Positions 18,211 to 27,237 of a stretch of 64,000 nucleotides of DNA are shown here, in pieces (the stretch's first letter is position 1; the number at the start of each line of letters is the position of its first letter). The stretch lies in NCBI GenBank assembly GCA_016715325.1, contig JADKAL010000003.1:62001-126000 (forward strand), written 5' to 3'. Source of the DNA: Methylococcaceae bacterium (GTDB lineage Bacteria > Pseudomonadota > Gammaproteobacteria > Methylococcales > Methylomonadaceae). Under the pieces are notes generated by a model. The model was given only the letters and a program-made list of their open reading frames with translations. It ran no database searches and had not been told where the DNA came from. The position numbers were made by a program, and so were the translations under genes.

Positions 18211-19506
18211 TTAACCGGCGGCTTCCCGAATTAAAGACGTATTTTCAGCAGCATCCTGCTCGACAATTTGAAGCTCCTCTTCGCCCCGAATAACGCCTGC
18301 GTTGACAATACAGCGCTGAACATTCGGCCGCGAAGGCAAATTGAACATAGAATGCCTCAACACATTCTCCATAATGCCCCGCAGACCTCTCGCGCCGGTG
18401 TTGCGGGCGATGGCTTTTTCGGCAATCTCCACCAAAGCGTCTTGGGTGAATTCCAATTCAATGTCGTCGAAGGCGAACAATTGTTGATATTGTTTTACCA
18501 GTGCATTTTTCGGTTCAGTCAAGACCTGGATCAAAGCGTCGACGTCCAAAGGCTCGAGCGGGGCAAGGATGGGGAAACGGCCGATAAATTCGGGAATTAA
18601 ACCGAAGCGCTTTAGATCGTCCGGTTGGGTGGCGTTGAGTAAGGTTTCGAGGGAGGGCTTTTCCTGCTTGTCCGCAACTTCGGCATGGAAACCGATTTCC
18701 AGCTTGGGCGGTTGCAGCCGCTTTTCGACGTGTTTCTCCAAACCGGGAAAAGCGCCGCCCGAAATAAAAAGAATATTTCGAGTATCGACCATTATGTGAT
18801 CGCCGGTGCTCGGGTCTTTACGTTTGCTTTTGTTCGGTACTTTAATCGATGCCCCTTCGACTAAACGCAGCAACGCCTGTTGTACGCCTTCACCGGATAC
18901 ATCGCGGGTACCGAAGGCTTGTTCCGGGCTGCGGGCGATTTTGTCGACTTCGTCGATGTAAACAATACCCCATTCCGCCTTACTGACATTGCCTTCCGCA
19001 ATATCCAGCAAACGCGCCAAAATATTTTCTACGTCATCGCCGACGTATCCCGCTTGAGTTAAGGTCGTTGCATCGGCGACGGCGAACGGTACGCCGACAA
19101 TTTTAGCCAAGGTGCTTGCCAAAAGTGTTTTACCGGTACCGGACGGCCCGATCAATAAGACGTTCGATTTCCCTATTTCGAGGCCTTCATCCAGCTTATT
19201 CAAACTGCCGGTTTTACCGCTTTCATGTCTTAGACGTTTGTAATGGTTGTAAACCGCCACCGACAGAATTTCTTTTGCCAAAGGTTGACCGATCACGTAT
19301 TGATCGAGCAAGGCTTTTATTTCCAGTGGCTTGGGTAGCGACATCTCCATTTCGGTCAACGCCTTTTTCTTACCCCAACTGGAAACCACTTGGCTGGCTA
19401 AGGTGACGCACGCTTCGCAAATCAAACCTTCCGTACCCGCAATCATCGGCACAGACACCGACGCTTCGATGCCGCAAAAAGAACAATGTTTTGCCTCTTT
19501 TTCCAT
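18211..19506 (-). CDS. nif-linked ClpX-like AAA+ unfoldase
   Basis: A 431-residue ClpX paralogue. It has an N-terminal zinc-binding domain (CSFCG...CEAC), Walker A (GPSGTGKT), Walker B ([10 protein letters not shown]), an IGF-type ClpP-docking loop (LEIGFH) and sensor 2 ([13 protein letters not shown]). Azotobacter carries a second clpX at the same place (nifM-clpX2-nifF), and this gene holds the same order. It probably tunes turnover of nitrogenase or its assembly factors. The ATG at 19506 is used; a GTG at 19515 is the alternative and neither has a strong ribosome site. Confidence 0.88.
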   Translation of the reverse strand: MEKEAKHCSFCGIEASVSVPMIAGTEGLICEACVTLASQVVSSWGKKKALTEMEMSLPKPLEIKALLDQYVIGQPLAKEILSVAVYNHYKRLRHESGKTGSLNKLDEGLEIGKSNVLLIGPSGTGKTLLASTLAKIVGVPFAVADATTLTQAGYVGDDVENILARLLDIAEGNVSKAEWGIVYIDEVDKIARSPEQAFGTRDVSGEGVQQALLRLVEGASIKVPNKSKRKDPSTGDHIMVDTRNILFISGGAFPGLEKHVEKRLQPPKLEIGFHAEVADKQEKPSLETLLNATQPDDLKRFGLIPEFIGRFPILAPLEPLDVDALIQVLTEPKNALVKQYQQLFAFDDIELEFTQDALVEIAEKAIARNTGARGLRGIMENVLRHSMFNLPSRPNVQRCIVNAGVIRGEEELQIVEQDAAENTSLIREAAG

Positions 19507-19546
19507 GACTTTCACCGTAAACTGTTAATAAAAAAATCGATATTGC

Positions 19547-19667
19547 TTCGGCTCTGTGAAGTTTTAAATCCCGTTCGCCTTGAGCCTGTCGAAAGGCGGT
19601 AAGTGCTTCGACTTGCTCAGCATTTATGCCCCGTGGGTACGAACGGCTCAGACTTTAATAGGCCGAA
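19547..19667. repeat. dispersed palindromic element, copy 1
   Basis: A 121-base element between nifM and the clpX-like gene. It starts TTCGGC-N6-AAGT and ends with the inverted GACTT-N5-GGCCGAA. A second copy at 30661-30764 is nearly identical except that this copy has about 17 extra bases (TTTATGCCCCGTGGGTA) near the centre. It has no reading frame, so it is a MITE or REP-type element. Confidence 0.75.
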
Positions 19668-19683
19668 ACTATAATTATTACCC

Positions 19684-20553
19684 TTACGCACCGGATTTTG
19701 TCGAGCCGATGTCAGGAAGGCTCGCCAGCCAGGACCGTTGGCAAATTCTCCGAGAGCGTTCCTGCATGATCTTGCGAATTTTCGGCGTAGCTTTTTGCAA
19801 CGATAGCGTTTCCGCACGTTGAATTTTCAAGCATTGAATCAGATGGTAGCCGATTTCAGTTTCTACCGGCTGGCTGATCTCGTTCTCGCGTAATTTGAAT
19901 AAGACCTCATCCAATTCCGGGAACAACTTTCCTTGAACGATTTCGCCTAAATTACCGCCGTTCATGGCAGTGGGACACTCTGAGTTCTTCAAGGCCAGAT
20001 CCGGAAATTTATGCGGTTTACGTTTTAACGTTTCGGCAATCGACTGAATACGCTCAAGACTTTTTTCGCGTGTATTTTCGGGATAATCCGGGTTGATACT
20101 GATTAAGATATGCCGCGCTTGCCGGCGTTCCGGCAGGTTGAATTTTTCGCGGTGCGAATGGTAAAAAATACCGACCTCGACTTCGCTGATTTTCGGCGTA
20201 CGCGAAGCGATTTTTTCCATGACCGCATCGACTTTACATTGACGGAACAGAGCGGCTTTAAGGCTATCCAGTGTTAACGACTGGGTAAGCAAATGATCTT
20301 CAAATTCCTGCTCGTTCTCAAAACGCTGGCGTACTTCCGTTAAAGCCCGTTCCAATTCGTAGTCCGAAATAATGACCGAAGACGCTTCAACCGAATTCAG
20401 CACACGGGTTTCGATAGCAAATTCATTCCTGGCTTGAATCTGCGCTTTCAGCAATTGCTCGGGATCCAGCTCGGCGGGCGATTTTTCAAAAAGCGCTAGC
20501 GATGCACGCAGCAGGGTATAAGGTTCGATGTTGTTAGACTGATTCGGCGCCAT
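19684..20553 (-). CDS. nifM: NifM, PpiC-type peptidyl-prolyl isomerase
   Basis: A 289-residue protein needed to mature NifH in Azotobacter. The N-terminal half is helical. The C-terminal half (about 145-245) is a parvulin/PpiC domain (RQARHILISI, GGNLGEIVQGKLFPELDEVLFKL, ETEIGYHLIQ). There is no signal peptide, so it acts in the cytoplasm. It overlaps nifZ by 20 bases. Confidence 0.92.
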   Translation of the reverse strand: MAPNQSNNIEPYTLLRASLALFEKSPAELDPEQLLKAQIQARNEFAIETRVLNSVEASSVIISDYELERALTEVRQRFENEQEFEDHLLTQSLTLDSLKAALFRQCKVDAVMEKIASRTPKISEVEVGIFYHSHREKFNLPERRQARHILISINPDYPENTREKSLERIQSIAETLKRKPHKFPDLALKNSECPTAMNGGNLGEIVQGKLFPELDEVLFKLRENEISQPVETEIGYHLIQCLKIQRAETLSLQKATPKIRKIMQERSRRICQRSWLASLPDIGSTKSGA

Positions 20554-21046
20554 GAGAGTCTTCCGGTTCCCTGAAATTGGCTGGATCGGCGGGTTCGAGC
20601 ACCGATTCAGGCACTTGCAGCGTTCTGCCTGGAAAGCGAACGTGATATTGCAAGGCTTGGGTTTCGCGCAGGACTTTTAATACTTCTCCTTCGCAACCTT
20701 TACCGACGACAATTTCGCCGCCGATACCTAAATCCCGTGAGCAGACGACTTTATCGCGGAATTCGAAACGGCTGGGATTCCACGGCGCATCGGCAGGAAT
20801 TAATTCTTCCACCCGGCATCCGACCATCTTGCCTTGATCCAGAAAATGCACGGTGTAAATGACTTGATCCTGTAAGAAGGTGCCCATCTCGATGACATGA
20901 CCGACGCTGCCGCGCCTCACCAGAAGTTCGCCGACATCCTTGCCCGGATAAGTGCCGTCGTTACGGACGTTGCGAGTGACCCGGACCGCTTCGCCGAATT
21001 CGTAGCGTTCCTCGTCATTCAAAATTGAGTTTAGACGGTCTTCCAT
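20534..21046 (-). CDS. nifZ: nitrogen fixation protein NifZ
   Basis: A 170-residue NifZ, which helps form the second P-cluster of the MoFe protein. The GEAVRVTRNVRNDGTYPG and RRGSVGHVIEMGTFLQDQVIYTVHF motifs are those of the family. A duplicated SH3-like second half (VVCSRDLGIGGEIVVGKG) is also present. It overlaps nifW by one base and nifM by 20. Confidence 0.93.
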   Translation of the reverse strand: MEDRLNSILNDEERYEFGEAVRVTRNVRNDGTYPGKDVGELLVRRGSVGHVIEMGTFLQDQVIYTVHFLDQGKMVGCRVEELIPADAPWNPSRFEFRDKVVCSRDLGIGGEIVVGKGCEGEVLKVLRETQALQYHVRFPGRTLQVPESVLEPADPANFREPEDSHGAESV

Positions 21047-21360
21047 CAGGACTGGATGTCGGTTAAGGAAATAAACACTTGTTGCGGCTCCGCCATCTTG
21101 AAGACTTTAAAAACCTTTTCGGTTTGCGCATCGGATTCGACAAAGTCCTGATAAGCCCGTGCCAGTAATTGCGTGTAAACGGCTTTTTTCGCCGTTTCAT
21201 CTTCCGGCATGGTGTCTTGCGCCTTATTCAAGTAATCATGAAAGCGTTGCAAGATATGCAAGCGATTGACATGCACGGTTGTCTGGTCGTACTCGATTTT
21301 GAAATACTGCAAAAAATCTTCCGCTGCATCTAAATCTTCGATATCGTCTTCAAAACTCAT
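21046..21360 (-). CDS. nifW: nitrogenase-stabilising protein NifW
   Basis: A 104-residue helical protein of the NifW family, which protects or stabilises the MoFe protein, especially under oxygen. Recognisable parts are EDFLQYFKIEYD and VNRLHILQRFHDYL. It overlaps nifZ by one base and follows the small membrane-protein gene by 55 bases. Confidence 0.92.
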   Translation of the reverse strand: MSFEDDIEDLDAAEDFLQYFKIEYDQTTVHVNRLHILQRFHDYLNKAQDTMPEDETAKKAVYTQLLARAYQDFVESDAQTEKVFKVFKMAEPQQVFISLTDIQS

Positions 21361-21415
21361 AAGGCACCTCGTCCGGAAAATTTAACAACAAAATCATCGG
21401 TTAGTCGTGTATATC

Positions 21416-21529
21416 TCAAAATGGGCCGATGGTGTTGGGGTCGCTGATAATCAAATAAATCACCAGCAATAAGAACAATGCGACCGGCAGTAATGCCTTT
21501 ACTGTTGAAGAATCTTTTTCATTAATCAT
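21416..21529 (-). CDS. 37-residue single-pass membrane protein in nif operon
   Basis: A short frame that fills the gap between the helical-repeat gene and nifW. The 37 residues have a charged start (MINEKDSSTVK), one strongly hydrophobic helix (about 12-28, ALLPVALFLLLVIYLII) and a short tail ending in GPF. An AAGGTG ribosome site lies six bases upstream of the ATG at 21529. Gene spacing, strand and the ribosome site favour real translation. No family is recognised. It may anchor a nif or electron-transfer protein at the membrane. Confidence 0.6.
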   Translation of the reverse strand: MINEKDSSTVKALLPVALFLLLVIYLIISDPNTIGPF

Positions 21530-21539
21530 GTTTTTCACC

Positions 21540-22046
21540 TTAATTGATAATTGTCTTTTGGCGGTTAACGACTATTTCCAAGAGTCCTAAAGCGCCGATC
21601 CTGTCTTTGCTGTCCAACGCCACCAGCTTTTCGAAAATACTCCGGCTGAGCGAAAGATTTTCCAAACGCATATTTAAAAACCCGACCGACTTCAATGTGA
21701 ATAAATACAGTCTGATTCGTGTCAGCAAATCTTTCGGGGCATCGCTAATATGACGCGGTTCCAGCATTTGCCAGTTCTCGGGAAAATCGATACTGCTACG
21801 AATGATGGCTAAGGCTTTTTCCGAAACCAGTAATGCTTCCTGTAAACGGTGCTGGTAGTAATAAAACCGGTTTAAGGCCACCAGGACATTCAACGATTCC
21901 GGTGCTTGCAAATAGGCTCGTAGTAGCGGCAGTTCCGCTTCGCCGCTGGCATAGCGTTCCGAAGCAAACTTGATTAAATCCTGTACCGCTTGCGAGTCTT
22001 CTTTTTCGAAATACAAATCTTTCGCTTCAAAATCCAGTAAATCCAT
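21540..22046 (-). CDS. TPR-like helical protein, nif operon
   Basis: A 168-residue all-helical protein with TPR-like helix pairs (LNVLVALNRFYYYQHRLQEALLVSEKAL; SVGFLNMRLENLSLSRSIFEKLVAL, given here in parts of the frame). It starts on the last base of the cysE stop region (one-base overlap) and therefore belongs to the nif operon. Similar small helical-repeat proteins occur near nifW/cysE in gammaproteobacterial diazotrophs, but no function is known to me. Confidence 0.65.
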   Translation of the reverse strand: MDLLDFEAKDLYFEKEDSQAVQDLIKFASERYASGEAELPLLRAYLQAPESLNVLVALNRFYYYQHRLQEALLVSEKALAIIRSSIDFPENWQMLEPRHISDAPKDLLTRIRLYLFTLKSVGFLNMRLENLSLSRSIFEKLVALDSKDRIGALGLLEIVVNRQKTIIN

Positions 22047-22828
22047 TAACGAAATCCTGACGCTTGTTTACCTATCACGGTATCTTCACCGTGGCACACG
22101 GTTTCCGCATCGCAGGATGCGCAGCCATCGGCGCTTTTTAAAAGAAACAATTTTTCTTGGCTTTCTTCAAGTTTATCTAAGCGGTCGGTTAAACAACTAA
22201 TCGCCTTACCGACGGGATCGGGAACCAAATGATGATCCAGATCAATGCCGTTCGGGTTTAAAATCTTCACGCCTTTTTGCTGGATGATCCGTCCCGGAAT
22301 GCCGATGACGGTACAACAGGCTGGAACATCTTTAACCACGACCGAATTGGCGCCGACGCGGACATTATTACCGAGCGTGATCGCACCTAAAATTTTCGCT
22401 CCCGCTCCGATGAGCACGTTATCGCCTAAAGTCGGATGACGCTTGGTCTGATTCCAGGTCGTGCCGCCTAAGGTCACGCCGTGATAAAGCGTGACATCGT
22501 TGCCGATTTCAGATGTTTCGCCGATCACCACGCCCGCACCGTGATCGATAAAAAAGCGTTTACCGATTTTTGCACCGGGGTGAATATCGACATTCGTTAA
22601 CCAGCGGGCGAAGGCGGACAACAAGCGCGCCGCCAGTTTAAAGTCCGCCTGCCACCAGCGGTGGCTAACCCGGTAAATCAACACCGCATGTACACCGGGA
22701 TACGCCAGCAAAACCTCAAGCCAGCCTCGCGCCGCCGGGTCGCGGGCGAATACGCAAGCGACGTCGGAATGCCATTCCTGCAACAAACCTGCAACCGACG
22801 GTTTGCGTTGCGGTGCAAATAACATCAT
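22046..22828 (-). CDS. cysE: serine O-acetyltransferase, nif-specific CysE
   Basis: A 260-residue enzyme that acetylates serine, the first step of cysteine synthesis. The left-handed beta-helix of hexapeptide repeats spans about 95-185, with the catalytic [16 protein letters not shown] and the [18 protein letters not shown] segments. A nif-linked cysE also follows nifV in Azotobacter, where it supplies cysteine for NifS-dependent cluster building. The C-terminal tail is longer than in housekeeping CysE and holds a cysteine pair ([11 protein letters not shown]). Confidence 0.93.
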   Translation of the reverse strand: MMLFAPQRKPSVAGLLQEWHSDVACVFARDPAARGWLEVLLAYPGVHAVLIYRVSHRWWQADFKLAARLLSAFARWLTNVDIHPGAKIGKRFFIDHGAGVVIGETSEIGNDVTLYHGVTLGGTTWNQTKRHPTLGDNVLIGAGAKILGAITLGNNVRVGANSVVVKDVPACCTVIGIPGRIIQQKGVKILNPNGIDLDHHLVPDPVGKAISCLTDRLDKLEESQEKLFLLKSADGCASCDAETVCHGEDTVIGKQASGFR

Positions 22829-23013
22829 TTCACAAGGCTCCAGGTTGTCTTCCCAGGGGACGGTACGCCTGGAATACGGAAGAACGAACCCGGAAAACGG
22901 TCGTCGTCTTCAATCAAGCCGATAGACGCGGGTTTTTGTTCGCTCGTCGTCGATTGATCGGTTAACGATAAAGTAGATTTAGCTAGACGCTGGGTTTTAT
23001 GCATTGGAGCCAT
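22825..23013 (-). CDS. 62-residue protein between nifV and cysE
   Basis: A short basic-start frame ([13 protein letters not shown]) with an acidic middle (IEDDDRFPG) and a [15 protein letters not shown] end. It begins after an excellent GGAGG ribosome site 12 bases past the nifV stop and overlaps the cysE start by four bases (ATGA). That is operon-like coupling and argues for a real gene. No membrane segment, cysteine motif or known family is seen. Confidence 0.6.
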   Translation of the reverse strand: MAPMHKTQRLAKSTLSLTDQSTTSEQKPASIGLIEDDDRFPGSFFRIPGVPSPGKTTWSLVK

Positions 23014-23025
23014 GACATACCTCCG

Positions 23026-24150
23026 CTAGATTAAGCAAAGAAATTGGTTTAAGTCCCCGAATTGGGGCGTACGCTTATGTGTGCTGACGAACTGTCGGAT
23101 AATCGGCAACAAGCGGTTGGCTTGCGGACGGTTAATCGTGATGCCGATGGCATGATAAGCCTGCATAACGCCCCGGCTGCCGGAATGTTTACCCAACACC
23201 AATTGATGTTGACGTCCGACCAAGCCGGGATCGACGCCTTGATAATTGTTTATGTCTTTCAATAAGCCGTCGACATGAATACCGGCTTCATGACTGAAGA
23301 CGTCGCGGCCGATTAAGCTCTTGCGGCTGCCGATGGTATCGCCCGAAGCGGCAGCTACTTGATTCGAAAGCGAGGTAAAGTGTTGTAAATCGACGCCGGT
23401 ATCGATACCGTACAATTGTTTTAAGCCGACGACGACTTCTTCCAGCGCTGCATTTCCTGCGCGTTCGCCTAAACCGTTAACTGTCGTATTTAAGTGTGTC
23501 GCTCCCGCAACCGCTGCGGCTAAAGTATTCGCCGTCGCCAGCCCTAGATCGTCATGCGCATGCATTTCGATTTCCATATCCGTCGCTGTTCGTAAATGCC
23601 GGATAACATCCAAAGTGCCGAACGGTTCCATAATCCCCAGCGTATCGGCAAAGCGGATTCGGGCGGCGCCGGCACGTTGGGCGGCTTCCGCCATCTGTAC
23701 CACAAAATCAGTATCGGCTCGGGAGGCATCTTCGGCGCCGACGCAAACTTTCAATCCGGCATCGACAGCCGCTTTAACACAATAGTCGATCGTCGCCAGC
23801 ACCCACTCGCGGGATTTATTGAGCTTATGTTTAATATGCTGATCCGATGCGGAAATGGAAAGATCGATTTTGTTAACGCCCAGATTCAAACAATACGGTA
23901 AGTCTTCAGGTCTCATCCTTGACCATACCAGTAACTCGCTGGGTAGATTCAAAGCTGCGATAGCTTTGATTTCATCACGCTCCTGCTCGCCCATCGACGG
24001 AATGCCGATTTCCAATTCCGGCACACCCATTGCCGATAATTGCCGCGCAATGTCGAGTTTTTCATCTAAAGAAAAAGCCACTCCGGCAGACTGTTCGCCG
24101 TCGCGAAGTGTGGTGTCGTCGATGATGATTGTGCGTTTTGGCAATGGCAT
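23026..24150 (-). CDS. nifV: homocitrate synthase NifV
   Basis: A 374-residue enzyme that condenses acetyl-CoA with 2-oxoglutarate to homocitrate, the organic ligand of FeMo-cofactor. The metal and substrate motif DTTLRDGEQSAGVAFS opens the TIM barrel. The HAHDDLGLATANTLAA metal-binding histidines and NGLGERAGNAALEEV follow. It is the first gene of the minus-strand nif operon, behind a sigma-54 promoter. Confidence 0.96.
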   Translation of the reverse strand: MPLPKRTIIIDDTTLRDGEQSAGVAFSLDEKLDIARQLSAMGVPELEIGIPSMGEQERDEIKAIAALNLPSELLVWSRMRPEDLPYCLNLGVNKIDLSISASDQHIKHKLNKSREWVLATIDYCVKAAVDAGLKVCVGAEDASRADTDFVVQMAEAAQRAGAARIRFADTLGIMEPFGTLDVIRHLRTATDMEIEMHAHDDLGLATANTLAAAVAGATHLNTTVNGLGERAGNAALEEVVVGLKQLYGIDTGVDLQHFTSLSNQVAAASGDTIGSRKSLIGRDVFSHEAGIHVDGLLKDINNYQGVDPGLVGRQHQLVLGKHSGSRGVMQAYHAIGITINRPQANRLLPIIRQFVSTHKRTPQFGDLNQFLCLI

Positions 24151-24216
24151 AAAAACTCACTCAACTGGTAGTTGTTAAAGCCGGATAACATTCAATCCGC
24201 TTTTATAAAGTAACAA

Positions 24217-24231
24217 GCAATTTGTTTGCCA
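24217..24231 (-). promoter_or_regulatory. sigma-54 promoter of nifV operon
   Basis: Read on the minus strand, TGGCAAACAAATTGC has the -24 GG and -12 GC at exact spacing. It lies 67 bases upstream of the nifV start. Confidence 0.82.
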
Positions 24232-24315
24232 ACTGCGGAAACAAGCGAAATTAGCGGCTTTAAGGCGAGTAATGGCGGATTGTCGACAAAAAACCCGTGA
24301 CAAAGAAAAATGGAT

Positions 24316-24331
24316 TGTCGGAAGGCTGACA
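24316..24331 (-). promoter_or_regulatory. NifA upstream activator site for nifV operon
   Basis: TGT-CGGAAGGCTG-ACA on the plus strand fits the palindromic NifA consensus TGT-N10-ACA. It lies 85 bases upstream of the minus-strand sigma-54 promoter, matching the arrangement at nifH. Confidence 0.72.
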
Positions 24332-24404
24332 ATTGGAGTTGCCAAATCTGGATAAAAACAAAGTGACGTCTGGAGTGACCTACACACTTGGCTTCGGATT
24401 TCGA

Positions 24405-24448
24405 AATAACTGGGGTCAGAGTAAATTTTATTCCTTACCCCAGTTATT
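24405..24448. repeat. 12-base perfect inverted repeat
   Basis: AATAACTGGGGT (24405-24416) is repeated inverted as ACCCCAGTTATT (24437-24448). The ACTGGGGTCAGAGTAAATTT text resembles REP-type palindromes found around RAYT genes. It marks the edge between the nif operon and the toxin island. Confidence 0.6.
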
Positions 24449-24583
24449 ATACGTACTAGATTAGAAAAAACTGGAAGTCACAGGTTTCGCAAACGTAATC
24501 TGGATTAAAGCATTTCGCGGGCGCGGAAAAGGCGATTCCGTCTCCCGGTTGTTGGCCGACCGCGCTCAAGACCGTCGCCGGGA

Positions 24584-24985
24584 ATGAAGAACTATTTATT
24601 TGACACATCGGCCTTGCTTACACTGAGGGATAACGAAGCGGGTGCGGATCAGGTCGCCGAAATACTTCATCAGGCTCAACAACATAAGGCTTTATGTTAC
24701 GGTTGTTTCATGTCCCAGATGGAAGTGCTTTACTGCGTTTGGAAAGACGAAAACGAAGAAGAAGCTCGCTTAGCCTATCAACAATGTTTGTTGTTGCCGA
24801 TGGAGTGGGTGCATGAGTCGCAGGCATTGTTGGAAAAAGCGGCGGAAATCAAGTCTAATCATCCGCTCTCGCTTGCCGATGGCTGGATTGCGGCAGCGGT
24901 TTTGTTGCAACGGGCAGCACTGGTGCATAAAGACCCTGAATTTGAGGCATTATCTTGTCGGCAGATTGTGTTGCCGTACAAATAG
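24584..24985 (+). CDS. PIN-domain toxin (VapC-like)
   Basis: A 133-residue PIN-domain ribonuclease. The acidic residues are in FDTSALLTL (first Asp), in the SQMEVLYCVW segment (Glu) and in SLADGWIAA (Asp). Its ATG overlaps the stop of a short upstream frame (from about 24465 to 24587, ending ...SVSRLLADRAQDRRRE) that could be the tail of an antitoxin but has no ATG, GTG or TTG start. The antitoxin therefore seems truncated or uses another start. Confidence 0.8.
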   Translation: MKNYLFDTSALLTLRDNEAGADQVAEILHQAQQHKALCYGCFMSQMEVLYCVWKDENEEEARLAYQQCLLLPMEWVHESQALLEKAAEIKSNHPLSLADGWIAAAVLLQRAALVHKDPEFEALSCRQIVLPYK

Positions 24986-24996
24986 CCTCTTAAAAT

Positions 24997-25401
24997 TTAA
25001 TTAATCCAATTATCCAGCTTCAGCCCTTGAACTCGTTCAAACTCCCGAATGTTATTGGTCAATAACGTCATATTTTCAGACAAAGCGATTGCGGCGATCT
25101 GAATATCGTAAGCGCCAATTGGCGTTCCCTGGATTTGTAATTGATGACGAATTAAAGCGGCTTTTTTAGCGGATTCAACCGTAAAATCGACAATCGTTAA
25201 AGGCGCGATGAAATTTTCCAGAGCCGCCGAGTTACGTTGATGAGATTTGTTTTTTTCGATACCGTAATACAATTCAAACAACGTTATCGTACTGATATGC
25301 AACTGCTTAATTTGAATTTGTTGAAAACGTTCCAAGACTTCGGGCGGATGTTTTTTGATCAGGTAAATGCAAATATTGGTATCCAGCAAATAACGGATCA
25401 T
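24997..25401 (-). CDS. vapC: VapC toxin, PIN-domain ribonuclease
   Basis: A 134-residue PIN nuclease with catalytic acids in LLDTNICIYLI, TLFELYYGIEK and GAYDIQIAAIA. The start at 25401 overlaps the vapB stop as ATGA, the usual coupling; an ATG two codons upstream (25407) is possible. The toxin cleaves RNA and is held inactive by VapB. Confidence 0.88.
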   Translation of the reverse strand: MIRYLLDTNICIYLIKKHPPEVLERFQQIQIKQLHISTITLFELYYGIEKNKSHQRNSAALENFIAPLTIVDFTVESAKKAALIRHQLQIQGTPIGAYDIQIAAIALSENMTLLTNNIREFERVQGLKLDNWIN

Positions 25402-25640
25402 CCCCATTCCTGCCAGTCGCGTTCTTGGGCTTGTTCGGGTTGTTCCCGGCCTGCTGCCATGAAGTCCTCGGAGAAATCGTCAAACGACGCAAACCATTGT
25501 TCCCAAGAGTTTTCGATGGGTTCCAAAATAATTTTATTGCCTAGCTTGGAAATTTTAACTTCCTTACCCGGCAATCTGAATTCTTTGGGCAAACGCACTG
25601 CTTGCGAACGGCCGTTTTGGAAAATTTTTGCGGTTGGCAT
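25398..25640 (-). CDS. vapB: VapB antitoxin, AbrB/SpoVT type
   Basis: An 80-residue antitoxin. Residues 1-45 form a swapped-hairpin AbrB DNA-binding domain (AKIFQNGRSQAVRLPKEFRLPG). The acidic C-terminus (SWEQWFASFDDFSEDF) is the toxin-binding tail. The ATG at 25640 is chosen over one at 25682 because MPTAKIF is the family start. Paired with the overlapping vapC. Confidence 0.88.
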   Translation of the reverse strand: MPTAKIFQNGRSQAVRLPKEFRLPGKEVKISKLGNKIILEPIENSWEQWFASFDDFSEDFMAAGREQPEQAQERDWQEWG

Positions 25641-25745
25641 GGTGGTTGACCGAAAATAGTAGTTATTTTTAGTATATACCAAAATGCGGGCTTTTAACGA
25701 ATTTTTCGAGTCAAGGGTACAATTAGGGTATTCGAAAAAATATTT

Positions 25746-25772
25746 CTCCGATTACGCTATCGCTAATCGGAG
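25746..25772. repeat. short palindrome upstream of SIR2 gene
   Basis: CTCCGATTA (25746-25754) and TAATCGGAG (25764-25772) form a nine-base-pair stem around a nine-base loop. The text resembles a dispersed intergenic repeat. It could also affect expression of the SIR2 gene 47 bases downstream. Confidence 0.5.
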
Positions 25773-25818
25773 CTACGCGGACTACGGCTCTAATCTATCG
25801 TATAAATAAGGTAATCTT

Positions 25819-27237
25819 ATGGATATAAAAGAATTTATCTCTCACTATAAAAATCATCCTATCTTGTTTGTGGGTACTGGAATTAGTCTTCGGTATTTAA
25901 AAAACTCTTTTACATGGGAAGGACTTCTTAAAAAAATTACGTATGACCTAAAGGAAAATACCGATTATTTTTTCGATTGGAAATCTGATTGCCTAGAAAA
26001 TGAAAAATATAGGTACGATAAGATTGCTAGCTTGCTCGAAGTTGAATTTACAAATTCATTAAAAATTGATAGGAACGGTAAGTTTAAGTCTGTAAACGAT
26101 GTTTTTTTCAAAAACATGGAAAACGGTATTCAATCAAACCGACTTAAAATTTATCTTTCAGAACTACTGTCTTCGCTAGAACATAATGATGAAAAACTTA
26201 CTGAAATTATCGAGCTTAAAAAAGTATGTAAAAACATTGGCTCTGTAATAACAACAAATTACGACAAATTTATAGAGACACTATTTGAATTCCAACCTCT
26301 TGTTGGCAACGATATACTTTTAAGCAATCCTTACGGTTCAGTTTATAAGATACATGGTTGTATTTCAGAACCTTCAAAAATAATTATAACCAAAGATGAT
26401 TATGATCAGTTTAATAGCAAATATGAACTAATCCGAGCGCAACTATTATCTTTGTTTATCCATAATCCGATCGTATTTCTTGGGTATAGCATTGGTGATG
26501 AAAATATTAAGAGCATTTTAAAGACAATTTTTACATACGTAGAACCAAACTCAGACCAAGCTAAACGTATTAGAGATAATTTCCTCCTTGTCGAGTACGA
26601 AGAAGGTTCAACATCACAAGAAACCTGTGAACACGACATAGATATTGAGGGCTTTTCTACCATTCGTATTAATAAAATTAAAACTGATGATTTTTGTAGC
26701 GTATATCAAGCAATTGCAGGATTGACTTTACCGATTTCTGCGATGGATATAAGAAAAGTTCAGAGCATTGTCAAAGAGATTTATGCAGGCGGTGATATTG
26801 AAGTTAGCATAACTGACGATTTAGATTCTTTAAAGAATCACGACAAAGTTCTAGTTATTGGATCTAATAAATCAATTACATACGAATTTCATACTCAAAA
26901 TGAAATGATTTCGAATTATTTTAAAATATTGGAAGAATCAAATTCACAGTTACTCAATCTTATAAATAAATATTCAATAAATGCCTCACAGTATTTTCCA
27001 ATTTTTGGATTCAGTACAATTTGCGAGACGATAAAACAAGTTGAAAAACTAAAAACTCAACAAAGAGAAAAGATAAGGAGTGCACTAGGTCAAATTAAGG
27101 ATGTATGTAAGTCTGAACATTCTACAATTCAAGAAATCATAGACGATACTTCAATTACAGTCAGCAATAAAGTTAATGCCGTTTTGTGGTCAATATTTAA
27201 TGCTAGTGTAACGTCCTCAACAAACATTAAGATATGA
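25819..27237 (+). pseudogene. SIR2-like defence protein, truncated by IS630
   Basis: An AT-rich gene whose N-terminal half is a SIR2_2-type NAD-binding domain: VGTGIS near residue 18, ITTNYDKFIETL near 145, a KIHGC catalytic-type histidine near 178 and FLGYSIGDENI near 220. The C-terminal half is helical and unrecognised. SIR2 proteins of this kind often deplete NAD during phage infection. An IS630 element sits at a TA at 27204-27205. Removing the element and one TA joins base 27205 to 28331 in frame and restores a 498-residue protein ending at 28440. As it stands the protein ends with about ten residues from the element (...VTSSTNIKI), losing its last 36 residues. Low GC against its neighbours suggests transfer. 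Confidence 0.8.
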
